Numbered from the stretch's first letter, positions 1 to 6,961 are shown. The stretch is 15,066 bases of DNA from Microcaldota archaeon (GCA_021836925.1 JAKBHG010000005.1:1-15066); one strand, 5' to 3'. Translations and numbers: made by a program. Notes: generated from the sequence alone by a model not told the origin.

Positions 1-214
1 CGAACGTGGACAGCCTCTGCTGGAGCACGGATATCAGCGATGTCATCTCCGTAGTGTTTACGCTGTGCTGCAGCGTGAGGGGTATCTCGGTTCCCCCCAC
101 GAACTCGATTCCAAGGTGTATGCCGTAGTGCAGGTCGAGCAGCGCAAGCGCAGCTACCACTACCACAAGGACCAGTATCCTCCTGTCCTTCAAGTAGGAT
201 TTAGCCTGCAGCAT
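1..214 (-). CDS. secD: Protein-export membrane protein SecD, N-terminal part
   Basis: The gene starts at the ATG complementary to 212-214 and runs off the left edge, leaving 71 codons. It begins MLQAKSYLKDRR, followed by one hydrophobic helix (about residues 13-30) and then GIEFVGGTEIPL. The F-V-G-G-T-E segment matches the start of the first periplasmic-type domain of archaeal SecD. SecD works with SecF as an RND-type membrane pair that assists the later stages of Sec translocation on the outer face of the membrane. Its start lies one base past the secF stop, so the two genes are almost certainly cotranscribed and translationally coupled. The identification rests on the N-terminus and on the secF neighbour. 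The rest of the protein is not in the window. Confidence 0.9.
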   Translation of the reverse strand, partial: MLQAKSYLKDRRILVLVVVVAALALLDLHYGIHLGIEFVGGTEIPLTLQHSVNTTEMTSLISVLQQRLSTF

Positions 215-215
215 C

Positions 216-1403
216 TTATCTTACCTCTTTCCTCTTCTTGTACCAAAGGATCAGCGGCGTGTTGAACAGCCACGTGGTTGCTATGTCGGTAACAAGCCCT
301 ATCAATACAACCCCTGATATCTCGAAGTATGTCTGTATAAACGTGAAGTACGAGACGATGAACAGTATGGCGAATGTGAGTATCGCCGCAAGCGTCATGG
401 TCAGGCCGGTCTTCATGCTCGCGAAGGCCCTGCTTTCAGGGGTCCCCTCGCTCCTTTTGAGTATCCTTATGGCCGTGAGCGTGTCGGTGTCTATCGCGTA
501 CCCTATGAGCATCAGTAGGCCTCCGACAGACGCCAGGCCGAGTGGTATTCCGAATACCACCATGAAGCCGAGCGAGACCAGTATGTCGTTCGCTGCCCCA
601 AATACGACCGAGAACGAAGGCACCGGGGTCCTGAATATGAAGAATACCACCAGCGCCACTATGATGAACGCCGTTATTATTATGCTCCTGACCTTCCCGA
701 GGAAGAAACTGCCCAGGGTCGGCGTAACATAGTTGTACGAATACGTAGTATAGTGCACTGCGCCGCCCAGCACTCCCAGTATCTGCGTCTTGTACGACGT
801 CGATGCGTTGTTGTATGCGTTGTTCGCCGCATTAAGTACGGACTGCGCGTTTGATGCGTTGTAGCTGAAAGTCCTGTTGGCAAGGAATGGAGAGAGGCCC
901 AATATCACGGTGTTGGCCGTAGAACCCATCTGCGAGAGGTATCGCGATGCAGCAGCCTGCTGCACCGAGAGCTGGCTTAGCAGGGTGGAGTTGCCCGGGC
1001 TGGACTGGAGCTCCTGGTTTATCGTAGTCTCGTTTACAACAGCTGAGGAGTATTCGTTGTACTGCGTAAGCATGGCCGTTACGTTGCCCTCTGCATTTAT
1101 TATGCTGCTGTTGGCGTCTATCGTGACGGTCACTCCGCTTGGCGATTTCTCCACGCTGGTGTGCGCATTGGGTATGTGCGAGTTGACATACGAGGTAAGG
1201 CTGCTGATGCCTATGCTCTGGTTGGTCTGCAGCTGCACGCTGACGCCGCCCTTGAGGGATGAGTCAAGCTGAAGATGTGGAATGAAGTACAGGCTGATCA
1301 CAAGGAGCACAAGAGGCACGAATATGAACCTGTTGTAGTACTTGCTCTCGTATATGTTTCTTACCATGAAAATCAGTCTGGCTAAGAGTCCTTTGAACGT
1401 CAT
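216..1403 (-). CDS. secF: Protein-export membrane protein SecF
   Basis: A 395-residue membrane protein. A first helix (about 27-43) is followed by a large extracytoplasmic domain (about 45-230) opening with SLKGGVSVQLQT, the SecF counterpart of the SecD G-G-T segment. Five more helices fill the C-terminal half (about 238-390). The fourth helix region contains LMLIGYAIDTDTLTAIRILKR, which matches the archaeal SecF motif around the conserved D-T-D-x-L. SecF pairs with SecD to support Sec-dependent export. The gene order secF-secD and the one-base spacing to secD indicate an operon. The Ser/Asn-rich loop at about 95-220 is longer and lower in complexity than the membrane domain, as expected for the outer-face domain. 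The start ATG lies about 22 nt from a TATA-like box, consistent with a leaderless or nearly leaderless mRNA. Confidence 0.93.
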   Translation of the reverse strand: MTFKGLLARLIFMVRNIYESKYYNRFIFVPLVLLVISLYFIPHLQLDSSLKGGVSVQLQTNQSIGISSLTSYVNSHIPNAHTSVEKSPSGVTVTIDANSSIINAEGNVTAMLTQYNEYSSAVVNETTINQELQSSPGNSTLLSQLSVQQAAASRYLSQMGSTANTVILGLSPFLANRTFSYNASNAQSVLNAANNAYNNASTSYKTQILGVLGGAVHYTTYSYNYVTPTLGSFFLGKVRSIIITAFIIVALVVFFIFRTPVPSFSVVFGAANDILVSLGFMVVFGIPLGLASVGGLLMLIGYAIDTDTLTAIRILKRSEGTPESRAFASMKTGLTMTLAAILTFAILFIVSYFTFIQTYFEISGVVLIGLVTDIATTWLFNTPLILWYKKRKEVR

Positions 1404-1419
1404 ATATTACTGGGACAAG

Positions 1420-1430
1420 ATATTTAATTA
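1420..1430 (-). promoter_or_regulatory. TATA-like promoter of secF-secD
   Basis: On the minus strand this reads TAATTAAATAT, centred about 22 nt before the secF ATG at 1403. It is an A/T island in otherwise mixed sequence. The spacing fits an archaeal promoter giving a leaderless transcript. Judged by eye only. Confidence 0.45.
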
Positions 1431-1468
1431 TGCCTAAATGCGCCCAACGCGAAAGAAAAGATATGTTG

Positions 1469-1498
1469 AAAAAATCAAGAAAAGAAAAGCAAAGAAAA
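1469..1498 (-). terminator. T-rich archaeal-type terminator
   Basis: Read on the minus strand, just after the stop of the small membrane-protein gene (1507), there are repeated runs of T (CTTTTCTTTGCTTTTC, then TTGATTTTTTC). Archaeal RNA polymerase terminates at such T tracts without a hairpin. It separates this gene from the secF promoter downstream. Confidence 0.5.
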
Positions 1499-1506
1499 GG
1501 CGCGCT

Positions 1507-1797
1507 TTACGCGTGCCTCTTCATGAGCTTGAGATGCAGCGACGTCACGAAGCCGTACACTATGAAGAATATTGCTCCGAGAACCAATGTCCAGCCGAAG
1601 AAGCTCGGTATCGAGACCAGCGCCGGGACATCCGCAAGCAGTATCAGTCCGAGCACGAAAACGTATATGCCCCAGTACAGGGCCCTGAATATGTGCCATC
1701 CAGAATGCTTCTCGTTGAAATGAAGCATACGTTCATACGCTAGCGTTGGGTCGATCGTGACCACATTGCCACTTCCATTTGACCTTTTTACAGCCAT
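1507..1797 (-). CDS. Small two-helix membrane protein, function unknown
   Basis: A 96-residue protein. A soluble N-terminus (residues 1-35) is followed by two hydrophobic segments (about 37-57 and 63-85) and a basic tail, LHLKLMKRHA. I do not recognise the family. The charged N-terminus (ERMLHFNEKHSGWH) followed by two closely spaced helices resembles the 2TM-domain proteins seen in several archaea and bacteria, but that is only a resemblance. The ATG is preceded by AAGGTG (complement of 1803-1808), a good Shine-Dalgarno sequence at five-base spacing, and an A/T stretch farther up (1828-1838) could be its TATA box. It appears to be a single-gene unit, with a T-rich terminator downstream and the divergent RIO kinase gene upstream. 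Confidence 0.75.
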   Translation of the reverse strand: MAVKRSNGSGNVVTIDPTLAYERMLHFNEKHSGWHIFRALYWGIYVFVLGLILLADVPALVSIPSFFGWTLVLGAIFFIVYGFVTSLHLKLMKRHA

Positions 1798-1893
1798 TTA
1801 TACACCTTGATAGTAATTCTATGGAAAACATTAAAAAGCTACAGTCTCTCGCGCAACCATAATATGCATGACGTACGCATTACCTATGCAAGT

Positions 1894-1921
1894 TACCTGT
1901 GCGAGAGCAGGTAGCAGGTGA
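1894..1921 (+). promoter_or_regulatory. Leader hairpin and ribosome binding site of the RIO kinase gene
   Basis: A perfect six-base inverted repeat, TACCTG (1894-1899) and CAGGTA (1908-1913) with an eight-base loop, lies directly before the Shine-Dalgarno sequence AGGTGA (1916-1921). The SD sits six bases from the ATG at 1928 and decides this start over the out-of-frame ATG at 1921. Whether the hairpin has any regulatory role is unknown. Confidence 0.4.
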
Positions 1922-1927
1922 TGGCCA

Positions 1928-2710
1928 ATGGTAAGCAGGGTCAGCAAGAAGAAGAGGCCCCGAAGGGAAATCCACCAGGAGAGGGAGGAGGAGAAGACCG
2001 AAGGCGGAGTGTTCAACAGGGCAACCATGATAATGCTCGGCAAGTTCTTCAACAAAGGTGTGGTAAGCAAGCTAGGCTTCCCGATCGCGCGCGGCAAGGA
2101 GAGCGACGTGTTCGTGGCGGAAGCGGGCAATGCGGAAATCCTCGGAGGCGCATCCCACGTCATACTTAAGATGTTCAGGGTCACGACTACCTCCTTCCGC
2201 AAAATGTCGCCGTACATTGACGGCGACCCTAGGTTCACGAGGCAGGTGGGCAAGAGCAGGGAAAAGATCATCGAGACGTGGTGCAAGAAGGAGTTCGGCA
2301 ACCTCGAGATAGCATCTCGCGCCGGCGTGAGCGTGCCAAAGCCCTACATGTACAACGGGACAATACTTGCTATGGAGTTCATACATGACAGCGGCATGGT
2401 GCCTGCCGCGACGCTCGCGAATTCCACGCTAAGCAATCCGGAAAGGATGGCGCACGCGGTGATCGAAGACATAAGGAAGCTCTACGATGCCGGACTCGTG
2501 CATGCGGACATGAGCGAGTACAACATACTGGTCGGCGACGACGAGAAGGAGTACGTAATAGACATGGGGCAGGCCATAGTGCTGAAGCACCCGAACGCCT
2601 ACGACTACCTGCAGAGGGACGTGGAGCACATAGTGAAGTACTTCAACAGGAAGTACGGCCTCGGCATCGACTGGCGCAAAACCTACAATCAGATAGTCCA
2701 GGAAGAGTGA
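1928..2710 (+). CDS. rio1: RIO1-type serine protein kinase
   Basis: A 260-residue atypical kinase. The basic, charged N-terminus (1-25) leads into the RIO domain. ARGKESDVF (54-62) is the nucleotide loop, K81 is the expected ATP-phosphate lysine, and FRKMSPYIDGDPRF (90-103) is a RIO1-family signature. MEFI (149-152) is the hinge, HADMSEYNIL (192-201) holds catalytic D194 and N199, and IDMGQ (211-215) holds the metal-binding D212. RIO1 kinases act in maturation of the small ribosomal subunit; the archaeal role is inferred from the family. RIO1 rather than RIO2 is supported by the LVHADxSEYN form and by the lack of an N-terminal winged helix. The 3' end overlaps the convergent thiI gene by 22 bp. 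The strong SD before the start suggests a leadered mRNA, unlike several neighbours. Confidence 0.93.
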   Translation: MVSRVSKKKRPRREIHQEREEEKTEGGVFNRATMIMLGKFFNKGVVSKLGFPIARGKESDVFVAEAGNAEILGGASHVILKMFRVTTTSFRKMSPYIDGDPRFTRQVGKSREKIIETWCKKEFGNLEIASRAGVSVPKPYMYNGTILAMEFIHDSGMVPAATLANSTLSNPERMAHAVIEDIRKLYDAGLVHADMSEYNILVGDDEKEYVIDMGQAIVLKHPNAYDYLQRDVEHIVKYFNRKYGLGIDWRKTYNQIVQEE

Positions 2711-3846
2711 TCGATCCCCTTCAGCGTCTTCTGCACGACCTTCGACATGCCGTATCTCTTGTAGAGGCTGTCGACCAGTTCTGCGCTCATCGACGTGGAA
2801 GGGTTGCGGAGCCGCATGGAACATACGTCCTTGTACGGCTTTATGGAGATGCCGAACGTGCCTATCCTCTGTGCCTCGTTTACTATCTCCTGCTTGTCAA
2901 AACCGCTCAGCGGCCTGAACATGAGGAGCTTGATGCCTTTCTCGGATGCCCTCATGTTCTTGACGGTCTGCGACGCCACCTGTGCGAGGCTCTCGCCCGT
3001 GCATATGACCTCCGCGCCCTCCTTCTTTGCGATGCGCTCCGCGATCTTGTACATGAACCGCTTGAACAGCACGTGTTCGTATTTGCTCGGCATGCTCATG
3101 ACCGCAGACTGGAACGCGTCCGCCTTCGCGAAATATACGCCTGCCCCGTTTGAGTATCCTGAAAGCGCCGCGCCAAACTCCTTTATCTTTGACTCTTCCG
3201 CTACGCTGTTGCTGGCAAACGGGTGGAAGTGCAGGTATATTGGAATCAGCCCGCGCTTCATTGCGTAGTATGCGGCGACAGGCGAATCTATTCCACCAGA
3301 AAGCAGTATCACCGCCTTGCCGGAAGAGCCGACCGGCAATCCTCCCGGCCCCCGTATCTTATTGGAATAGACCAAGGTGCCGAAGTCCGTGACGTTGATG
3401 CTGACTGCCTTCTTGGAATCCTTGTCGACCTCGATGCCTTTCTCGACTGCGAGCGAGAGCAGCTCCTTCAGTATCTCCATCGAGTTCTTCCCCTTCTTGA
3501 GGGACCTCCTCACGATTATCCTGATGGGCTCGCCGCCAAGGTCCGAGGAGAGCTTCCTTACGGCGCCGAACATCGCAGTTGTATTGCCATCCACCAGGAT
3601 GGCCGGGGCGAACCAGCTCACCCCGAATACCTTCGAGAGCCTGCCGCTTATCCCTTCCACATCGCTGCCTTTCGTGAGCTCGACAACGAAGCGGTCGCGC
3701 CTAAGGTCCAAGGAGGCGTACTCTGCGCCCTCCAGGGCCTTCGCTATATTCCTCCTAAGCCTGCTGATGAATACGTTCCTATTGTCCCCTTTCAGCCATA
3801 TCTCGCCAAAGTGAATCACAATATATTTATAGCTGTAATCTGTCAT
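2689..3846 (-). CDS. thiI: tRNA 4-thiouridine synthase ThiI
   Basis: A 385-residue protein with the ThiI layout: an N-terminal ferredoxin-like segment (1-60, KYIVIHFGEIWLKG), a THUMP RNA-binding domain (about 60-165), and a PP-loop ATPase domain from about 175 with SGGIDSP at 183-189. Family landmarks continue with CTGESLAQVASQT (282-294) and RPLSGFDKQEI (311-321). ThiI adenylates U8 of tRNA and inserts sulfur. C342, in PYKDVCS, aligns by context with the C-terminal conserved cysteine region. The C-terminal rhodanese domain of E. coli ThiI is absent, as is usual for archaeal and many other short ThiI proteins, so another sulfur donor is needed. It is transcribed divergently from secE and the NFACT-R gene, and its 3' end overlaps the RIO kinase gene. 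Confidence 0.93.
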   Translation of the reverse strand: MTDYSYKYIVIHFGEIWLKGDNRNVFISRLRRNIAKALEGAEYASLDLRRDRFVVELTKGSDVEGISGRLSKVFGVSWFAPAILVDGNTTAMFGAVRKLSSDLGGEPIRIIVRRSLKKGKNSMEILKELLSLAVEKGIEVDKDSKKAVSINVTDFGTLVYSNKIRGPGGLPVGSSGKAVILLSGGIDSPVAAYYAMKRGLIPIYLHFHPFASNSVAEESKIKEFGAALSGYSNGAGVYFAKADAFQSAVMSMPSKYEHVLFKRFMYKIAERIAKKEGAEVICTGESLAQVASQTVKNMRASEKGIKLLMFRPLSGFDKQEIVNEAQRIGTFGISIKPYKDVCSMRLRNPSTSMSAELVDSLYKRYGMSKVVQKTLKGIDHSSWTI

Positions 3847-3868
3847 AACAGTAAATCTTTCAGCAAAG

Positions 3869-3877
3869 GTTATTAAC
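3869..3877. promoter_or_regulatory. Palindromic TATA-like box between thiI and secE
   Basis: GTTATTAAC reads the same on both strands apart from the centre base. Its centre lies 27 nt from the thiI ATG (3846) on the minus strand and 37-43 nt from the secE start on the plus strand. Both distances suit an archaeal TATA box, with a leaderless thiI mRNA and a short leader for secE. I see no second equally good box in the 63-bp gap. One box serving both directions is inference. Confidence 0.45.
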
Positions 3878-3909
3878 GTAGCGACTGAAGATTACGCATC
3901 AGTAAGGGT

Positions 3910-4113
3910 GTGCGCTTGTCGATTCCATCAAGGCTGTCGAAGTTCATAGACGATTCGAAGAGAGTCATGAGCATAAGCTACAAGCCGAGTTCGGAGGAAT
4001 TCAACAAGAGCGCCAAGATAATACTGATCGGCATACTCCTGATCGGTGCGGTCGGCTTCATAATAGCAATAATAATCTCGCTCATCATATCGGGATCGCT
4101 AAGCCTGGTGTGA
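3910..4113 (+). CDS. secE: Preprotein translocase subunit SecE (Sec61-gamma)
   Basis: A protein of up to 67 residues with the Sec61-gamma plan: an amphipathic helix SKFIDDSKRVMSISYKPSSEEF (about 10-31), then one long membrane helix (about 35-60, KIILIGILLIGAVGFIIAII). The K-P-S/T-x-E-E-F element before the membrane span is a recognisable family feature. SecE clamps SecY in the SecYEG channel. The start is uncertain: GTG at 3910 or TTG at 3916. AGGGTG at 3906-3911 would be a Shine-Dalgarno sequence for the TTG start, giving a 65-residue protein. In many archaea secE is followed by spt5/nusG, but here it is followed after 25 bp by the NFACT-R gene, probably in the same transcript. Confidence 0.9.
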   Translation: MRLSIPSRLSKFIDDSKRVMSISYKPSSEEFNKSAKIILIGILLIGAVGFIIAIIISLIISGSLSLV

Positions 4114-4138
4114 TCAGGCCCACTTTCCGGCGAGTCAG

Positions 4139-4927
4139 ATGAAGATAGAGATCGACTTTACCAAGTCCGCGCAGGAGAATGCATCCGAATACTACGGCAG
4201 GGCCAAGAGGGCGAAGGCGAAGGCCGAAGGCGCCGGTGAAGCGGTCAAGAGGCTCGAGGCGAAGCTCAAGTCGCTGAAGAAGAAGGAGGCGGCGCAGCCG
4301 AAGGAGAAGAAGCAGATAATCAAGGCCAGGAAGCAGCAATGGTACGAGAAGTTCCACTGGTTCTTCGCGTCGAACGGTGCGCTGGTCATAGGGGGCAGGG
4401 ACGCCCACCAGAACGAGATGCTGAACTCTAAGCATTTTGAGGACAGCGACCTATTCTTCCATGCGGACATATTCGGCGCCTCGGTAACGATACTGAAGGG
4501 CGGCGAGTCTGCCGGCAAGGAGGTTAGGGAAGAGGTGGCCCAGTTTGCGGCGTGCAACTCCAGCGCATGGAAGGACGGCATGGGGAGCGTCAACGTTTAC
4601 GCGATGAGAAGAAGCCAGGTCAGCAAATCAACGGGCAAGGGCTCGCTCGGCACCGGAGGCTTCCTGCTCACCGGTGAGCGAGAATGGTACAGGGGGGTCG
4701 CGCTCAAGCTGGTCGTCTATATGGGCGAAGACGGCCTGAGGGTGATGCCCCACGTGATGCTGCCGCGCATGACTGGGAAGATAGGCAGGCATGTCACGCT
4801 GATACCAGGAGACGAGAAGAAGTCCGATGCCGCGAAGAGCATCGGCGCGTACTTGTCCTACAACGACATAGACCACATAATGCAGCAGCTTCCGACAGGC
4901 TCGTTCAGGATAGAGAAGGGCGAGTAA
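4139..4927 (+). CDS. NFACT-R (RqcH/NEMF C-terminal half) protein lacking the NFACT-N domain
   Basis: A 262-residue protein matching only the C-terminal half of RqcH/Rqc2/NEMF. Residues 1-65 form a charged coiled-coil segment beginning DFTKSAQENASEYYGRAKRA, as found in the middle of full-length family members. The NFACT-R domain follows: WYEKFHWFFASNG (68-80), GGRDAHQNEML (85-95), DLFFHADIFGASV (104-116), then VSKSTGKGSLGTGGFLLTG (161-179). Full-length archaeal proteins have an extra N-terminal FbpA-like domain and helix-hairpin-helix before this, but the gap to secE is only 25 bp, so those parts are not here. Family members bind 50S-peptidyl-tRNA complexes in ribosome quality control; stand-alone NFACT-R proteins have also been linked by gene context to RNA modification. 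The gene is probably cotranscribed with secE. Its stop codon is directly followed by the stop of the convergent gene. Confidence 0.85.
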   Translation: MKIEIDFTKSAQENASEYYGRAKRAKAKAEGAGEAVKRLEAKLKSLKKKEAAQPKEKKQIIKARKQQWYEKFHWFFASNGALVIGGRDAHQNEMLNSKHFEDSDLFFHADIFGASVTILKGGESAGKEVREEVAQFAACNSSAWKDGMGSVNVYAMRRSQVSKSTGKGSLGTGGFLLTGEREWYRGVALKLVVYMGEDGLRVMPHVMLPRMTGKIGRHVTLIPGDEKKSDAAKSIGAYLSYNDIDHIMQQLPTGSFRIEKGE

Positions 4928-5842
4928 TTACGGCACTGTGTATCCATCCGTCCAGGATGAGGTAAATGTCAAGCCTGCGCTTGTTTTGCCATTGTATCCG
5001 TTGCCGCCGTAGTCCTTCGCATTGCCATTGAGGGGCCACCAGCCCACGAGGTTCTGCAGGTCTATCGGTGTTCCGCCTATCCCTTCGCCGTAAAGCCCTG
5101 CTATCGCATTGGACGAGAGCGCCGTATTGTACATCTGTGCGTTCGCTACGCTCCCGTTGAAAAATGACCCTGCTCCTCCCCTGCTGCCGATATACGTGTA
5201 AAGCCCCGAGCCTTGCAAATTGAGCGTTCCGCTATCAGTGGTCTCGGCTACCATTGATCCATCTATCCATATGCTGACGGCGGTCCCGTTGTATCTACTC
5301 GCCATGAAATACCATACGTTCGGCACGATATAGCCAGAAGCGCTTTTAGCCTCGTTCCAGCAGCCCCCGGTAGTGCAGACCCAGGTCTCTGCTTCCCCTG
5401 TTCCGCTGTCGTTTATCGCTATTATCGGATTTATTTCCGCAGTGGGGCTCGAATCTGTTCCGAAGACCTCCTGTCTGCTTCCGCAGCATCCACCCGTCAA
5501 GTGCTTCCCGCTGTTCCATTTCACCCATGCAGTCATGGTTATTGTGTTTCCGGTTGCAAGGACCCTATTCGTAAGTATGGTTACGTTGCCGCCGTTTCCG
5601 TTAAGCTGGGCGACAAATTTCGGGAGCCTGCCGCTGCATTCGCCTGCGAAGTTGATGAATTTCGTGGTGCCCGGGCCATCCGGTCTGTAAACATAGCAAG
5701 CGCCTGGCTGTGCCTTCGGTTCGAAGTTGCTGGCGTTGAAGACGCCGAGCTCGAACAGCACCACGAGAACCACCGCAATGATCATTATCAGCCATCCATA
5801 AGTTGTAAGGTATTCCATTGCAGACTGGCTTCGGTGCTGCAT
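4928..5842 (-). CDS. Secreted LamG/concanavalin-like protein with class III (pilin-like) signal
   Basis: A 304-residue protein. Residues 6-30 (QSAMEYLTTYGW, then a hydrophobic helix to about 31) form a class III signal peptide of archaeal type IV pilin-like proteins. A prepilin peptidase of the FlaK/EppA kind would be expected to cut before Q6, leaving the helix to assemble into a filament or anchor. Residues about 95-250 look like a LamG/concanavalin-like beta-sandwich: TITMTAWVKWNSG, NVWYFMASRYNGTAVSIWIDG and YIGSRGG are typical strands, and LVGWWPLNGNAKDYGGNGYNG repeats the lectin-type pattern at the C-terminus. It probably binds glycans or contacts other cells or surfaces, but the ligand is unknown. 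Paired cysteines (CCG, VCTTGGC) suggest disulfides. The gene is monocistronic and its stop touches the stop of the NFACT-R gene. Confidence 0.85.
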   Translation of the reverse strand: MQHRSQSAMEYLTTYGWLIMIIAVVLVVLFELGVFNASNFEPKAQPGACYVYRPDGPGTTKFINFAGECSGRLPKFVAQLNGNGGNVTILTNRVLATGNTITMTAWVKWNSGKHLTGGCCGSRQEVFGTDSSPTAEINPIIAINDSGTGEAETWVCTTGGCWNEAKSASGYIVPNVWYFMASRYNGTAVSIWIDGSMVAETTDSGTLNLQGSGLYTYIGSRGGAGSFFNGSVANAQMYNTALSSNAIAGLYGEGIGGTPIDLQNLVGWWPLNGNAKDYGGNGYNGKTSAGLTFTSSWTDGYTVP

Positions 5843-5871
5843 TCTATCACAAGAGGGATTCTGAAGTAATC

Positions 5872-5880
5872 TATTAAAAT
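5872..5880 (-). promoter_or_regulatory. TATA-like box of the class III signal/LamG gene
   Basis: The minus-strand sequence ATTTTAATA lies about 33 nt before the ATG at 5842. It lies against the left repeat of the integrated element (5881), so integration would have replaced everything upstream of this promoter. Judged by eye. Confidence 0.35.
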
Positions 5881-5935
5881 ATGCAGGGAGGGAGATTTGA
5901 ACTCCCGAACCCGCTAAGGGAGTGAGCCCTGAACC
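5881..5935 (-). repeat. Truncated tRNA-Leu copy: left attachment repeat of the integrated element
   Basis: These 55 bases are identical to 7950-8004, the last base before plus the 3' part of the tRNA-Leu gene. The copy covers the discriminator base, acceptor 3' strand, T arm, variable arm, 3' anticodon stem, CAG anticodon loop and part of the 5' anticodon stem, and then identity stops abruptly at 5936. The D arm and 5' acceptor strand are missing, so it cannot be a working tRNA gene. Identity from the tRNA 3' end to the anticodon region is the usual footprint of tyrosine-recombinase integration into tRNA genes. This copy would be the displaced original 3' end of the gene. Confidence 0.85.
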
Positions 5936-5964
5936 ATCCCTCTCATAATTTTAATAGCATAGCG

Positions 5965-5972
5965 CATATTAA
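5965..5972 (+). promoter_or_regulatory. TATA-like box of the exonuclease III gene
   Basis: CATATTAA is centred about 25 nt before the ATG at 5994, matching a leaderless archaeal transcript. No Shine-Dalgarno sequence is visible before that ATG, which supports the reading. A second A/T block (TTTTAATAG, 5950-5958) is a less well-placed alternative. Confidence 0.4.
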
Positions 5973-5993
5973 GTTTCTGATGTAATCATCATC

Positions 5994-6887
5994 ATGCGCG
6001 TGATTTCGTGGAATATAAACTCCGTGCGTGCTCGCTCATCACGGTTGCTGGAGCTTCTTAATCGTCACGACCCTGATATAGTCTGCTTGCAGGAAACAAA
6101 AACGAAAGATAGGTATTTCCCTATATCAGAGCTAAGTGCCGTCGGATATACCGCCATCCTGAATGGTCAGGAAAGTTATAACGGTGTCGCAATCCTTATC
6201 CGAAGCCCACCAAAACAGCATAACCTCTACACTCATATATTACCACAGACACAAAAAACAGGTAAGACAGATCAAGTGTATTACAAGCCTACAGATATAT
6301 ATTCAAATTTTCCCGCAAATCCTGTGCCGAGTGAAGCCAGACTCATATCCGCAAACATTGGAGGGATAAGAGTGGTTAATGTATATGTAATTAATGGGGA
6401 AAGCAGAGAGAGTATCAAATTTGGCCTCAAACAAGTTTGGATGGATGCGCTAGGCAAATGGATTCAAAGCCTTCCAAGAACGCCACCTCTCTTAATGGTG
6501 GGAGACTTTAATGTGGCACCCGAAAATTGTGATGTTTGGGATCCGGAAGGACTTCAGGAGCGCATACATTGTACAAGGGAAGAAAGAGAGTGGCTCATAA
6601 AGCTAAAAGGCGAAAGACTATACGATATTCTCAGGAAGACTAATCCAAACCAGAAAATGTATACATGGTGGCCATATCAGAGAGATGCGTTTGAGCAAGA
6701 TGAAGGACTTCGGTTTGACCTTGCTTTAGGCGACTCTCAGCTAGTAAGGCTAACAAAGAGAGTATGGGTAGACAGAGACGAGAGGAAACCAGATAAGACA
6801 AAGGAGCCCCCTAGCGATCATGCACCTGTAATAATCGACCTTTATAACGCACCTACTACTCAAAAGGAGGTTTTAAAACGAAGATAA
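5994..6887 (+). CDS. xth: Exonuclease III family DNA repair nuclease
   Basis: A 297-residue endonuclease/exonuclease/phosphatase-fold protein of the ExoIII (Xth) class, which cuts DNA at abasic sites and trims 3' ends. The active-site set is complete: N7 in SWNINSVRAR, E34 in CLQETK, Y131 in NVYVINGE, D171 and N173 in GDFNVAP, D242 in RFDLALG, and D275-H276 in SDHAPV. It is about 30 residues longer than E. coli ExoIII; much of the extra length lies at about 76-114, between the GVAILIR and ARLISANI strands, in a polar low-complexity loop. Base composition and lysine/arginine codon use are A/T-shifted compared with the flanking host genes. It is the first gene inside the element and reads toward the MNT/HEPN pair, from which it is separated by about 100 bp with its own operator-like repeats. 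Confidence 0.92.
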   Translation: MRVISWNINSVRARSSRLLELLNRHDPDIVCLQETKTKDRYFPISELSAVGYTAILNGQESYNGVAILIRSPPKQHNLYTHILPQTQKTGKTDQVYYKPTDIYSNFPANPVPSEARLISANIGGIRVVNVYVINGESRESIKFGLKQVWMDALGKWIQSLPRTPPLLMVGDFNVAPENCDVWDPEGLQERIHCTREEREWLIKLKGERLYDILRKTNPNQKMYTWWPYQRDAFEQDEGLRFDLALGDSQLVRLTKRVWVDRDERKPDKTKEPPSDHAPVIIDLYNAPTTQKEVLKRR

Positions 6888-6922
6888 TGAATTTGAATAT
6901 GTTTTCAAACAACGAACTGTTT

Positions 6923-6961
6923 GTTTCATTAAAGGAAACTTTTAGTTTCTTAAAAGGAAAC
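6923..6961 (+). promoter_or_regulatory. Two tandem 17-bp palindromes: probable operator of the MNT/HEPN pair
   Basis: GTTTCATTAAAGGAAAC (6923-6939) and GTTTCTTAAAAGGAAAC (6945-6961) are near-identical, differing at two positions. Each is a GTTTC-N7-GAAAC inverted repeat, and the period is 22 bp, close to two helical turns. The outer arms extend to an 8-bp match (6920-6927 with 6957-6964). A TATA-like AAATAAAA (6962-6969) begins at the edge of the second palindrome, about 25 nt before the start at 6990-6993, so a bound protein would block the promoter. The N-terminal HTH of the downstream protein is the obvious candidate binder, as in autoregulated toxin-antitoxin operons. Confidence 0.6.

Noticed and set aside
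65..732. Plus-strand frames opposite secD and secF
   Set aside because: They are shadows of membrane-protein genes whose minus-strand products match SecD and SecF.
1430..1743. Two plus-strand frames opposite the small membrane-protein gene
   Set aside because: They run antisense through a coherent two-helix protein with a good ribosome binding site and through the T-rich terminator; they show no family features.
5881..5935. A second tRNA-Leu gene
   Set aside because: The D arm and 5' acceptor strand are missing and identity stops at 5936, so it is only a 3' fragment.
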